A stretch of 64,000 bases of DNA, from contig DASPUC010000005.1 of assembly GCA_035623075.1 (NCBI GenBank), forward strand, positions 43,501 through 107,500. The letters run 5' to 3'. The position numbers were made by a program, and so were the translations under genes. The notes beneath the pieces were generated by a model. The model was not told the origin of the DNA, did no database searches, and was given only the letters and a program-made list of their open reading frames with translations. Shown piece by piece: positions 41,908-51,182 of this stretch (the first letter of the stretch is position 1; every line of letters begins with the position of its first letter). This stretch comes from Nitrospiraceae bacterium. Its GTDB lineage: Bacteria > Nitrospirota > Nitrospiria > Nitrospirales > Nitrospiraceae.

Positions 41908-43284
41908 TCAATTCCCCGCCACAGTCATGTCGGCGATCTTGACGGTCGGACTGGCAATCCGCCCCCGAAACACGAGATCGTTCCCCACCAATTCGATCCC
42001 TGCGAACATCCGCTGAAGCGTACTCGCAATCGTTATTTCTTCGACAGGATAGGCCAGTTCTCCGTTCTCGATCCAGAATCCACACGCTCCTCGAGAATAG
42101 TCTCCTGTCACCATATTTATCCCAAACCCGATCAACTCCGTCACATAGAGTCCCTGCCGGACGCTCGCAATAATCTCCTGCGCGGTCTTTGTCCCCGGCA
42201 CAAGATACAGGTTGGTGGGCCCGACGGACGGATTCTCGCCTACACTCCGCGATGCGTTACCCGTCGAACTCAAGCCGAGCTTCCTCGCCGAATAGGTATC
42301 AAGGAGATAGCTCGTGAGGACACCTCGGTCAACCACAGTGGTTCTCCGTGTCGGAAGACCTTCACCATCGAACGGTTTTGAGCCGAGACCGCCGACCATC
42401 CGGCCATCGTCATACACCGTCACCCACTCTGGTGCGATCGACTTTCCGAGGTGATTCACGAGGAATGATGCTCCTTTATACAGAGCATATCCCGACACCG
42501 CGCTCGAAAGCGTCCCCATTAAACTGGCAGCCGTGTCCTGATCGAAGACGACGGGCACTCGTTGCGTGACTACTTTCCTGGCACCCAATCGACGGACCGT
42601 CCGCCGAGCCGCTTCTACGCCGATCGATTCCGGACTCTCAAGCTTGCTGAATTTTCGCTGAATGCCGTACCAGGAATCACGTTGCATCGTGCCGGTCTGT
42701 TGGTCTGTGGCGACCGGCGAAACCGAAAGGGAAAAACTCGAACTCCGAAATTCACCGATGAAGCCATGTGTATTACCGAGTATCACCCGCCCCGAGGAAG
42801 AATCGAACTCCGCTCCCTCCGAGTTCGTCACACGCGAATCCGCCGCCATGGCCGCGGATTCAGCTCGTCGCGCCAAATCGATTTGATAGTCGGTTTCCAG
42901 CTTAGTCGGGTCATGAAGGTTGAGGTCCGGTTTCTCAATCGCCATCTGTTCCGCGCCAGGGAGACCGGACAAAGGGTCTTCCACCACAGCCTTCGCCAAG
43001 GTACAGGTCTGCGTGACCAATTGATCTAACGATTCCTTCGAAAAGTCCGACGTGGACGTCGAGGCGGATCGCTTCCCCACGAACACCCGCAATCCCAGTT
43101 GCTTTTCTCGAGCCTTCGTCAAACGATCGACCGTCCCCAGACGGATCTGTACCGAAAAGGTCTCTCCCTCGGCAATGATGATATCGGCCTCGGTCGCACC
43201 AGACCGTTTCGCGTAACGGAGCACATCGGCGGCCAGTTCCGAATAGCCATTTCCTCGTTGCAGCTGATGGCTCATCGAATCCAT
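41908..43284 (-). CDS. pmbA: TldE/PmbA metalloprotease subunit
   Basis: 458 residues from the ATG at 43284; a GTG at 43308 would overlap tldD. Family blocks: SVQIRLGTVDRLTKAREKQLGLRVFVG, VPVVFDQDTAASLMGTLSSAVSGY, STGNASRSVGENPSVGPTNLYL and TGDYSRGACGFWIENG. PmbA lacks the zinc motif and pairs with TldD to form the TldD-TldE protease that degrades unfolded peptides and matures microcins. Its gene follows tldD directly. Confidence 0.95.
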   Translation of the reverse strand: MDSMSHQLQRGNGYSELAADVLRYAKRSGATEADIIIAEGETFSVQIRLGTVDRLTKAREKQLGLRVFVGKRSASTSTSDFSKESLDQLVTQTCTLAKAVVEDPLSGLPGAEQMAIEKPDLNLHDPTKLETDYQIDLARRAESAAMAADSRVTNSEGAEFDSSSGRVILGNTHGFIGEFRSSSFSLSVSPVATDQQTGTMQRDSWYGIQRKFSKLESPESIGVEAARRTVRRLGARKVVTQRVPVVFDQDTAASLMGTLSSAVSGYALYKGASFLVNHLGKSIAPEWVTVYDDGRMVGGLGSKPFDGEGLPTRRTTVVDRGVLTSYLLDTYSARKLGLSSTGNASRSVGENPSVGPTNLYLVPGTKTAQEIIASVRQGLYVTELIGFGINMVTGDYSRGACGFWIENGELAYPVEEITIASTLQRMFAGIELVGNDLVFRGRIASPTVKIADMTVAGN

Positions 43285-43291
43285 ACGCGAA

Positions 43292-44722
43292 TCATCCTTG
43301 CGTGCCACCCACTGTTATTTCATCGATACGGATGGTGGGTAATCCGACACCGACGGGTACGGATTGTCCCTCCTTCCCACAGGTCCCGATCCCTTCATCG
43401 AGCTTCAGGTCATACCCGACCATTGAAACCTTGGTCAGAATCTCCGGCCCGCTGCCGATCAGGGTCGCGCCCTTCACCGGCCTTGTCACCTTCCCGCCTT
43501 CGATCAGGTACGCTTCGCTCGCGGAAAAGACAAATTTCCCGTTGGTGATGTCCACCTGACCTCCGCCGAACGACACGGCATAGAGCCCGTGCTCGACTGA
43601 GCGAATGATGTCCTGTGGATCAGACTCTCCGGCCAGCATGAAGGTGTTCGTCATACGGGGGAGTACGACGCTTTGATAGCTTTCGCGGCGTCCATTACCG
43701 GTCAACGGAATGCCCAACAACCGGGCGTTCAATTTGTCGGTAATATAGCCACGAAGAATTCCTCGCTCGATCAAGACGGTTCGGCTCGTAGCCGTCCCCT
43801 CATCATCCATATTCAAGGAGCCTCGGCGATTCGGCAATGTGCCGTCATCTACGATCGTACAGACATCCGACGCGACGCGTTTGCCGATCAGGTTCGAAAA
43901 CGCGGAGGTCTTCTTCCGATTGAAGTCGGCTTCCAGTCCGTGGCCGATGGCTTCGTGCAACAGGATCCCCGGCCACCCGCCTCCCAACACCACCGGCATG
44001 ACACCCGCGGGAGCTGCCACGGCAGAGAGATTGAGGATCGCCTGCCTCGCTGCCTCCCGCGCATACGCCAAAAACCGTTCTTCGTTCTGATAAAACTCGA
44101 ATGGAACGCGACCACCTCCGCCAAACGTCCCGACCTGACGATTCCCATTCTCCTCGGCGATACAGGTGACTTGGAGTCTCGACAACGGTTGGACATCACT
44201 GACCATCGTGCCATCCGATGTCGCCACGACGACACGCTTGTATTCCGTATTGAACGACGCCATCACATTCTTAATCCTCGAGTCATAGCGTCGTGCTTCG
44301 ATGTCAATCGCGTTGAGCAGGGCCACACGGTCGGCCGTTGCCACCTCGATTTGCGTATGTTCAACCGGATAGAGATTCCTGGTCGGACGCTGGTAGACAG
44401 GAACGGGAACAGAGTGGCCGGCGGTGTGGGACTGTGCGATATAGCGGGCTGTATCAGCGGCAAGTTCCAAGTCCTTCCTGGTCAGCTCGTCCGAATAGGC
44501 AAACCCGGTTTTTTCTCCTGCCGTAGCCCTGACACCAACCCCTTGCGCGATGTTCTTGGTCGCTCGCTTCACCAGCGATTCTTCCATCGAGACGGATTCG
44601 GACACACAGGATTCGAAATAGAGATCCGCATAGTCCACCTCGCGAACCTTGATCCGTCCGAGGGCTGCTTGCACTTCTCCTTCACTTAAACCGAACGTCG
44701 TCAACTGGACCAGTTCTCCCAT
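43292..44722 (-). CDS. tldD: TldD metalloprotease subunit
   Basis: 476 residues from the ATG at 44722; the frame is open 23 codons further but that part lacks family features. The zinc motif HEAIGHGLEAD (HExxxH) is present in GGGWPGILLHEAIGHG. The conserved LNMDDEGTATSRTVLIE and SFGGGQVDITNGKFVFSASE blocks follow. It is the catalytic subunit of the TldD-TldE protease. Seven bases separate it from pmbA, so both subunits are made together. Confidence 0.96.
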   Translation of the reverse strand: MGELVQLTTFGLSEGEVQAALGRIKVREVDYADLYFESCVSESVSMEESLVKRATKNIAQGVGVRATAGEKTGFAYSDELTRKDLELAADTARYIAQSHTAGHSVPVPVYQRPTRNLYPVEHTQIEVATADRVALLNAIDIEARRYDSRIKNVMASFNTEYKRVVVATSDGTMVSDVQPLSRLQVTCIAEENGNRQVGTFGGGGRVPFEFYQNEERFLAYAREAARQAILNLSAVAAPAGVMPVVLGGGWPGILLHEAIGHGLEADFNRKKTSAFSNLIGKRVASDVCTIVDDGTLPNRRGSLNMDDEGTATSRTVLIERGILRGYITDKLNARLLGIPLTGNGRRESYQSVVLPRMTNTFMLAGESDPQDIIRSVEHGLYAVSFGGGQVDITNGKFVFSASEAYLIEGGKVTRPVKGATLIGSGPEILTKVSMVGYDLKLDEGIGTCGKEGQSVPVGVGLPTIRIDEITVGGTQG

Positions 44723-44857
44723 GAGACGGGACACCCTTTCTAATCCATGATTTGATCGATACAAGAAGAGGGCGGAGTATAGCCGATTCAATTCCGCAGG
44801 CGCAATGTGAACGCTTCCAACGTCAGGCTTTTTCAGGAGAAAATTCCAAGATAGCGT

Positions 44858-44886
44858 TTGACTTTCGGAACCCTCACCAGTAGACT
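44858..44886 (+). promoter_or_regulatory. Sigma-70 promoter for the uppS-cdsA-dxr-rseP run
   Basis: TTGACT at 44858-44863, a 17-base gap and TAGACT at 44881-44886, 52 bases before the uppS ATG. The -10 box and bases after it (TAGACTTTG) match those at 27936. Confidence 0.55.
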
Positions 44887-44938
44887 TTGTACACCTGCCT
44901 ACACGACACTCACAGAAAGGATCCGAGTCAGACTCTGT

Positions 44939-45724
44939 ATGGAACGGAGACAGTCTTTAAGCCTCGAAGAGCTATCCGAACACGAACTGGCTGCCAAACT
45001 CGAACCGGACCTTTTCCCGAAACATGTCGCCGTCATCATGGATGGGAACGGGCGCTGGGCTGAACTCCGCGGCCTGCCGCGCATTGCCGGTCACCGGGAG
45101 GGCATTCAGTCCGTCCGTGAGCTCATTACTCATTGTCTCGAACTCGGCATCCGGGCCCTGACGATCTACGCCTTCTCACAGGAAAATTGGAAGCGCCCCT
45201 CTCAGGAGATCAGTGCACTGATGGGACTGTTGGAGCATTATCTCTCCACCGAACGATCCAAACTCGTCGAGCAAGGCGTCCGGTTTCGTGCCATCGGTCG
45301 CATCGAATCACTTCCACCGTCTGCCGTTCAGTGGGTCCGGACTACTGAGCAGGAAACTGCGCATCTGGACAGACTCCATCTGACCGTCGCCCTCAGCTAT
45401 GGCGGCCGCTCGGAGATCACCGATGCGGTGAAACGACTCCTCCGCGACGTGCAGGAAGGCAAGCTCAGTCCAAGCGACATTGATGAGTCACGGCTGCAAC
45501 TGTACCTCTACACACACGATCTTCCCGATCCCGATCTGCTGATTCGAACGAGTGGAGAAACCCGCATCAGCAATTTTCTACTCTGGCAACTCGCCTATAC
45601 CGAGTTGTATTTCACTCCAACCCTGTGGCCCGACTTCCGTCGTCGAGAATTTCTGCTTGCGTTGCTGGAATACCAGCGACGTGACCGACGATTCGGTCGT
45701 GTGCTCAGCGCGCTATCGTCATAG
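44939..45724 (+). CDS. uppS: Undecaprenyl diphosphate synthase
   Basis: 261 residues from the ATG at 44939. Catalytic block VAVIMDGNGRWAELRGLPRIAGHREG, then YAFSQENWKRP, VALSYGGRSEI and the C-terminal LLIRTSGETRISNFLLWQLAYTE. It extends farnesyl diphosphate to the C55 lipid carrier for peptidoglycan and LPS. The frame begins at 44858, but that TTG belongs to the promoter. It heads the conserved envelope run with cdsA, dxr and rseP. Confidence 0.95.
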   Translation: MERRQSLSLEELSEHELAAKLEPDLFPKHVAVIMDGNGRWAELRGLPRIAGHREGIQSVRELITHCLELGIRALTIYAFSQENWKRPSQEISALMGLLEHYLSTERSKLVEQGVRFRAIGRIESLPPSAVQWVRTTEQETAHLDRLHLTVALSYGGRSEITDAVKRLLRDVQEGKLSPSDIDESRLQLYLYTHDLPDPDLLIRTSGETRISNFLLWQLAYTELYFTPTLWPDFRRREFLLALLEYQRRDRRFGRVLSALSS

Positions 45725-45732
45725 CCCGTATC

Positions 45733-46620
45733 GTGGAACCGCACATTTCGGAGTACCGCGCCGCCGACCATCATCAGACCGACTCCGCGTCGGTTACCGC
45801 ACGGTTTGACCTGCGGCGCGTGTATACAGCGATCGCGCTGGCACCGCTCATTTACGCGGTGATCCGCTATTTGCCCTCTGTCGCATTCATCGCCCTTGCT
45901 TTTGTCATCGGAGCAACCGCGCTCTACGAATTTTATCGCCTGTTCTTTCATGAACGCACGAACGGCGTGCTGATCGGAATCGGACTCTTGACCCTCGCCA
46001 ACTTATTCGTGAGCGTGTATTGGCACGGTGCCGGCATGGAGATGCTGTTCTTGGGAGCGGCTGCCGTCTTGATCATGCCCCTGATTATTCATGAGAACCT
46101 GCAACACCATTTGATCGATAGCGCGGTCACGCTGTTTGGAGTCGTCTACATCGGGGGCGCACTCAGTCACATGATTCTGATTCGCTCTTTGCCGCAGGGA
46201 GAGTCGTTGGCTCTCTTCATTCTTTTCGCTACTTGGGCCGCTGATACAGGTGCCTATTTCGTGGGGAAAACGTTTGGACGTCATCCACTGGTTCCCGCGA
46301 TCAGTCCCAAGAAAACTGTCGAGGGACTGCTGGGTGGCTTGGCGTTTGCTATCATTGCGGTCTATGTGTGCAGGTCCTGGATTCCGTCTGACGACGTCAG
46401 CATGGCAGGTTGCGTTGGATTGGGGAGTATGTTGACAATCGCGGGCCTCATCGGCGATCTCGCTGAGTCGGCTCTCAAACGGAGCGCCGGCGTGAAGGAT
46501 TCCAGCGGACTTCTTCCAGGACACGGCGGCATGCTGGATCGCATCGATAGTCTCTTGTTCACGGCACCTGCGTTCTACTACTATGTTCGGTACAGCGGGA
46601 TCCCGCTCTACGGATCCTAG
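45733..46620 (+). CDS. cdsA: Phosphatidate cytidylyltransferase
   Basis: 295 residues from a GTG eight bases after uppS. About eight membrane segments are visible. The family signature is complete: ALKRSAGVKDSSGLLPGHGG followed by MLDRIDSLLF, with the earlier TWAADTGAYFVGKTFG. It makes CDP-diacylglycerol, the entry to all phospholipid synthesis, in the inner membrane. Confidence 0.95.
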   Translation: MEPHISEYRAADHHQTDSASVTARFDLRRVYTAIALAPLIYAVIRYLPSVAFIALAFVIGATALYEFYRLFFHERTNGVLIGIGLLTLANLFVSVYWHGAGMEMLFLGAAAVLIMPLIIHENLQHHLIDSAVTLFGVVYIGGALSHMILIRSLPQGESLALFILFATWAADTGAYFVGKTFGRHPLVPAISPKKTVEGLLGGLAFAIIAVYVCRSWIPSDDVSMAGCVGLGSMLTIAGLIGDLAESALKRSAGVKDSSGLLPGHGGMLDRIDSLLFTAPAFYYYVRYSGIPLYGS

Positions 46621-46644
46621 CGGTTCGTCACCGGGAGACTGTCC

Positions 46645-47805
46645 ATGAAAACCATCGTCATTCTCGGTTCCACCGGCTCGATCGGCACCAATACACTGGA
46701 CATCGTCGACCGGTTCCCCGATGAATTTTGCGTGGCGGGCCTCAGCGCCGGGACCAACGATGAAAAGTTGGAAGAGCAGATTCGCCGATTCAAACCTCGC
46801 TTGGTGGCGCTTTCGAATGAATCAGCCGCTGCGCGCCTGAGGCGGCGGTGCGCGGATCTTCCGGTGAAGATTCTGTCAGGAACGGACGGTGTCGCGCAGG
46901 TCGCCTCGATTCCCGAGGCCGAAATGGTCATCTCCGCCATCGTCGGCGGGGCCGGGCTTGTCCCCACCTTGGCTGCCATTCGCGCCAACAAGCATATTGC
47001 ATTGGCCAACAAAGAGCCGATGGTCATGGCAGGCAAGTTGATGCAGGAAGAAGCCCGGAAACACGGCATTCGCATTTATCCGGTCGATAGCGAACACAGC
47101 GCGATTTTCCAATCTCTTGAGGGGCATCGGGTGGAAGACGTCCGCCGGCTGATACTGACAGCTTCGGGCGGCGCACTCTGGACTCTTACCAAAGAGGAAC
47201 TGCAGGACGTGACGCCGGAGCGCGCACTGCAACATCCCAATTGGAAGATGGGCGCCAAGATCACCGTCGATTCTGCCACGCTGATGAATAAAGGGCTCGA
47301 AGTCGTTGAAGCGCGCTGGCTCTTCGACATTCCGGAATCAAGAATCGACGTCCTGATCCATCGGGAAAGCATCATTCACTCTTTGGTAGAATATCAAGAT
47401 CGATCGATGATCGCGCAGTTGGGGCTACCGGACATGCGAACGCCGATTTCATACGCGATGCGTTATCCCGAACGAATGCCGTTGGATCTGCCCTCACTGG
47501 ACCTAACGGAGATCGGGAAATTGACCTTCTGCAAGCCTGATCACGATCGATTTCCGTGTTTGGGCCTGGGCTACGAGTCCTTGCGTGTGGGCGGAACGAT
47601 GCCTGCGACGATGAACGCTGCCAACGAAGTGGCAGTCGAGGCCTTCCTGAACGGCGGCATTCGGTTCGTCGACATTGCGGAAGTTATTCGTTCGACCATG
47701 GAGGCACACCAACCTGACGAGGTCGAATCACTGGATGACGCCCTTGAAACGGATCGCTGGGCACGAGAGAAGGCTGAAGCCCTTATCCACGCACTTGCAA
47801 AATAG
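46645..47805 (+). CDS. dxr: 1-deoxy-D-xylulose 5-phosphate reductoisomerase
   Basis: 386 residues, normal length. NADPH-binding GSTGSIGTNTLDIV at the N-terminus, ALANKEPMVMAGKLM, the metal site VDSEHSAIFQSL, and NKGLEVVEARWLF with HRESIIHSLVEY. It makes MEP, the committed step of the non-mevalonate isoprenoid pathway that supplies UppS and the hopanoid genes. It starts 24 bases after cdsA. Confidence 0.97.
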   Translation: MKTIVILGSTGSIGTNTLDIVDRFPDEFCVAGLSAGTNDEKLEEQIRRFKPRLVALSNESAAARLRRRCADLPVKILSGTDGVAQVASIPEAEMVISAIVGGAGLVPTLAAIRANKHIALANKEPMVMAGKLMQEEARKHGIRIYPVDSEHSAIFQSLEGHRVEDVRRLILTASGGALWTLTKEELQDVTPERALQHPNWKMGAKITVDSATLMNKGLEVVEARWLFDIPESRIDVLIHRESIIHSLVEYQDRSMIAQLGLPDMRTPISYAMRYPERMPLDLPSLDLTEIGKLTFCKPDHDRFPCLGLGYESLRVGGTMPATMNAANEVAVEAFLNGGIRFVDIAEVIRSTMEAHQPDEVESLDDALETDRWAREKAEALIHALAK

Positions 47806-47873
47806 TACGACCGTCGAGGTCTGGTGGCAATCATCATGACTTCTGAATTCAACGTTGATTGAGGAACTCTAGC

Positions 47874-49271
47874 GTGTTGTCTGCGTTCACATGGTCTCCC
47901 GATGCGATGTGGTTATTCCTCCAGAAGGCCTGGTGGTTTCTTGTAGTCCTCGGGGTTCTGGTCGCTTTCCATGAACTCGGACACTTTTTGGCCGCTCGGT
48001 GGGTCGGCGTCCGTGTCCTGAAATTTTCACTCGGTTTTGGACCAAAATTACTCGGCCGCCAAGTAGGTGAAACAGAATACCTCCTCTCCGCTATTCCCCT
48101 CGGCGGCTATGTCAAATTGTTCGGTGAAGACGAAAGCGAAGCAATCACCTCAGAGGATCGAAAGCGATCCTTCGCGCACCAGGGATTGTGGGGGAAGGTC
48201 CTCATCGTTGCCGCTGGGCCTGGATTCAACTTCATCTTGGCCTACTTGATCTTCGCCGGCTGGCTGGCGACCGGCGCACCGCTGTTTGTTCCCACCTTTC
48301 GAGATTTGAGCCCCGATATCGAAGTGATGGTGCCAGGATCACCTGCCGACAATGCTGGCATGCAGATCGGAGATCGCGTCACTCAGGTCAATGGCAAAGA
48401 TATCTCCACGAGGACCGAACTCCTCGATGCCGTGGCCAAAAGCAACGGGCAGCCGCTACCCCTCACGGTGAAACGGGATAGCCGAACCATACCTCTGACC
48501 GTCACGCCGATCCCCTCTCCACCTGGGCACGTTGCCGGACCGGCCGAGGACGGGACGTACTACCTCGGCATCGAAGAAACACCTCCTCTCGTCACCTCCG
48601 TTTTGCACGGTTCCGCCGCGGCCGCAGCCGGTCTCAAAGCCGGCGATCAGGTCGTGTCGATCGAGGGGAAACCCATCTATACATGGTCGCAGATGACGGG
48701 AATCGTGAAAGAGAGTCCTCGTCGCCCGCTTCACATGGAAATTCTGCGCGAGGGCCAGCGAATACCGCTGACCGTGACTCCAGCCGGCGAACAAACCACC
48801 GTCAACGGTCAAACGGTCGAAATCGGAAAGATCGGGATTTCTGGACCTGGCCGTTCACTCGTACGCTCAAGCAGTCCGTTGATGTCCCTGTACAGCGGAC
48901 TCGAAGCGACTTGGGGATGGACCGAGCTGACTGCCATCGGCATTTACAAAATGATCGTGGGCGATATCTCCAGCAAGAATATCGGCGGTCCACTGACCAT
49001 AGCGAACATCTCCGGAGAAGCCGCAGCCCAAGGGCCATCCAGTGTGATTTTCCTCATCGCCATTCTGAGCATTAACCTGGGAGTCCTGAATCTCTTGCCC
49101 ATTCCCATCCTGGACGGTGGGCACCTGTTGTTTTTCTTGATCGAGGGCATACTCCGGAAGCCGCTCGGCGATCGCCAACGGGAACTCGCCCAGCAGGTAG
49201 GCTTGGTCCTCTTGGTCGGCATCATGATCTTCGCCTTCTGGAACGATCTCGAACGTATGCTCTCCCGCTGA
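47874..49271 (+). CDS. rseP: Site-2 metalloprotease RseP
   Basis: 465 residues from a GTG with GAGG nine bases upstream; the ATG at 47907 is an alternative. Zinc motif HELGH in VLVAFHELGHFLAARW, two PDZ domains (about 150-215, VMVPGSPADNAGMQIGDRV; and about 235-310, VLHGSAAAAAGLKAGDQV) and the C-terminal LNLLPIPILDGGHLLF with the third metal ligand. It cuts membrane-embedded anti-sigma factors in the envelope stress response. It lies between dxr and proS as in many bacteria. Confidence 0.95.
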   Translation: MLSAFTWSPDAMWLFLQKAWWFLVVLGVLVAFHELGHFLAARWVGVRVLKFSLGFGPKLLGRQVGETEYLLSAIPLGGYVKLFGEDESEAITSEDRKRSFAHQGLWGKVLIVAAGPGFNFILAYLIFAGWLATGAPLFVPTFRDLSPDIEVMVPGSPADNAGMQIGDRVTQVNGKDISTRTELLDAVAKSNGQPLPLTVKRDSRTIPLTVTPIPSPPGHVAGPAEDGTYYLGIEETPPLVTSVLHGSAAAAAGLKAGDQVVSIEGKPIYTWSQMTGIVKESPRRPLHMEILREGQRIPLTVTPAGEQTTVNGQTVEIGKIGISGPGRSLVRSSSPLMSLYSGLEATWGWTELTAIGIYKMIVGDISSKNIGGPLTIANISGEAAAQGPSSVIFLIAILSINLGVLNLLPIPILDGGHLLFFLIEGILRKPLGDRQRELAQQVGLVLLVGIMIFAFWNDLERMLSR

Positions 49272-49277
49272 CGTCTG

Positions 49278-51005
49278 ATGCGAGCCTCTCAACTCCTCAT
49301 TCCCACCCTCCGGGAAGATCCCGGTGAAGCGGAAACCGTGAGTCATCGGCTCATGCTCCGCGCCGGCCTCATTCGTAAGGTGGCAGCTGGCATCTACACC
49401 TATCTGCCGCTCGGTCTTCGGGTGATCCGGAAGGTCGAGCAGATCATCCGGGAGGAGATGAATCGGGCGGGCGCGCAAGAATTGCTGATGCCGGTGGCTT
49501 CACCGGCTGAACTCTGGAAAGAAACCGGGCGGTGGAACTTTTACGGGAAAGAACTGATCCGGTTCAAAGACCGGCATGAACGCGATTTTTGTCTAGGTCC
49601 GACTCACGAAGAGATTATCACCGACCTCTTTCGACGCGAAGTCCGCTCCTACCGACAACTCCCCATGAATTTCTATCAAATTCAGACGAAGTTCCGGGAT
49701 GAGATCCGCCCCCGGTTCGGCCTGATGCGCGGACGCGAATTCATCATGAAGGACGCCTATAGCTTCGACAGAGACGAGGCGGGCGCCCGACTCAGTTATC
49801 AGAAAATGTACGACGCGTACTGCCGTATCTTTACCCGCTGCGGCTTGAAGTTCCGTCCCGTCGAAGCCGACACGGGCCTGATTGGTGGGACATCATCCCA
49901 TGAGTTCATGGTGCTGGCCGAGACAGGGGAAGAAACCATTGTCTACAGCGACACCGGCACCTACGCAGCCAACGTGGAACGGGCCGAGGTCCTTCCGCCG
50001 GTCGAAATGGACACCAGCCCCTTGCGTCCGCTGCAATCCGTCTCTACGCCTGGATGTCGCACGGTCGAAGAGGTGACGGCATTTCTGAAAATTACTCCGC
50101 AACAACTGGTGAAGACACTCCTCTACTCGACCGGAAAGGAAACGGTTGCGGTGCTGATTCGAGGAGATCACGAAGCAAACGAGATTAAAATCAAGCGACT
50201 CTTGGGCGTGTCCGAACTGGAACTTGCCAGCGCGACGACGATTGAGCAGGTCACTGGGGCGCCCGTTGGTTTTGCCGGACCAGTGGGTTTAAGCGACGTG
50301 CGGGTGATCGCCGATCATGCCGTCAAGGCGTTGCGCAATTTCGTTGTCGGCGGCAATCGGAACGACACCCATTACCTGAACGCCAATTGGGGACGCGATT
50401 TTTCAGCCGAACAATTCGCTGATTTACGGAATGCCCGCTCTGGCGACCCGTCACCTCGGAAAGACGGTACCCTCAAAGCGACGAGAGGCATCGAGGTCGG
50501 ACACGTATTCATGCTCGGGACCAAGTACAGCCAAGCGATGCAGGCGTCCTACCTAGATCCCAAGGGGCAAGAGACTCTGACGGTCATGGGCTGTTACGGC
50601 ATCGGGGTCGGGAGAACGGCAGCCGCGGCGATCGAACAAAATCATGACGACAAGGGAATCATTTGGCCCTTTCCCATTGCTCCGATCCATGTGCACCTCC
50701 TCACCCTCAGTCAGTCGGCGACGACGATTGAAGCGGCCACTCGTCTCTATCAGGAGTTGCCCGAGGCAGGGTTTGAAGTCCTCTGGGACGACCGTGACGA
50801 ACGAGCCGGTGTCAAATTCAATGATGCCGATCTTCTCGGCGCACCCTTCCAGATTGTCATCGGCGATAAGGGTCTTGCCGATGGCTTGATCGAGCTTAAA
50901 TCCCGGAAAGATAGCGTCAAAGTCAAGCACCCGCCTGCCCAGATACTCAGCCACCTTCTTGATCTGAAGTCGACCGTTGTCCCAACACTCAACCAGGCCT
51001 TGTAG
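49278..51005 (+). CDS. proS: Prolyl-tRNA synthetase (bacterial type)
   Basis: 575 residues. Class II motifs: motif 1 near MNRAGAQELLMPVASPAELW, motif 2 FRDEIRPRFGLMRGREFIMKDAYSF, motif 3 GCYGIGVGRTAAAAIEQ. The inserted YbaK-like editing domain lies at about 235-390 (VKTLLYSTGKETVAVLIRGD), which marks the bacterial rather than archaeal form. The C-terminal anticodon-binding domain has DDRDERAGVKFNDADLLG. It starts six bases after rseP. Confidence 0.97.
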   Translation: MRASQLLIPTLREDPGEAETVSHRLMLRAGLIRKVAAGIYTYLPLGLRVIRKVEQIIREEMNRAGAQELLMPVASPAELWKETGRWNFYGKELIRFKDRHERDFCLGPTHEEIITDLFRREVRSYRQLPMNFYQIQTKFRDEIRPRFGLMRGREFIMKDAYSFDRDEAGARLSYQKMYDAYCRIFTRCGLKFRPVEADTGLIGGTSSHEFMVLAETGEETIVYSDTGTYAANVERAEVLPPVEMDTSPLRPLQSVSTPGCRTVEEVTAFLKITPQQLVKTLLYSTGKETVAVLIRGDHEANEIKIKRLLGVSELELASATTIEQVTGAPVGFAGPVGLSDVRVIADHAVKALRNFVVGGNRNDTHYLNANWGRDFSAEQFADLRNARSGDPSPRKDGTLKATRGIEVGHVFMLGTKYSQAMQASYLDPKGQETLTVMGCYGIGVGRTAAAAIEQNHDDKGIIWPFPIAPIHVHLLTLSQSATTIEAATRLYQELPEAGFEVLWDDRDERAGVKFNDADLLGAPFQIVIGDKGLADGLIELKSRKDSVKVKHPPAQILSHLLDLKSTVVPTLNQAL

Positions 51006-51055
51006 GTTTTTAGGATAGAAACCTCAGACAGGGTCAGCCTGAAAACGCCTTTCGC

Positions 51056-51083
51056 TTGCCTTCCGCCCGGTATCAGCTAGACT
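51056..51083 (+). promoter_or_regulatory. Possible sigma-70 promoter for the PilB-type ATPase
   Basis: TTGCCT at 51056-51061, a 16-base gap and TAGACT at 51078-51083, about 100 bases before the ATG at 51183. The -10 box is the same as at 27936 and 44881. Confidence 0.4.
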
Positions 51084-51182
51084 GACAATCAACCTTCTCG
51101 AACAGGGAAATCCATTCAGAAATGTACTCCCCAAGGAGTCAGAGAAGCGCCTCGCAGTCAGCGGCCCTGAGGATTTCATAGA

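Noticed and set aside
43673..44689. 338-codon plus-strand frame opposite tldD
   Set aside because: Shadow of tldD produced by high GC codon use; the TldD zinc motif is on the other strand.
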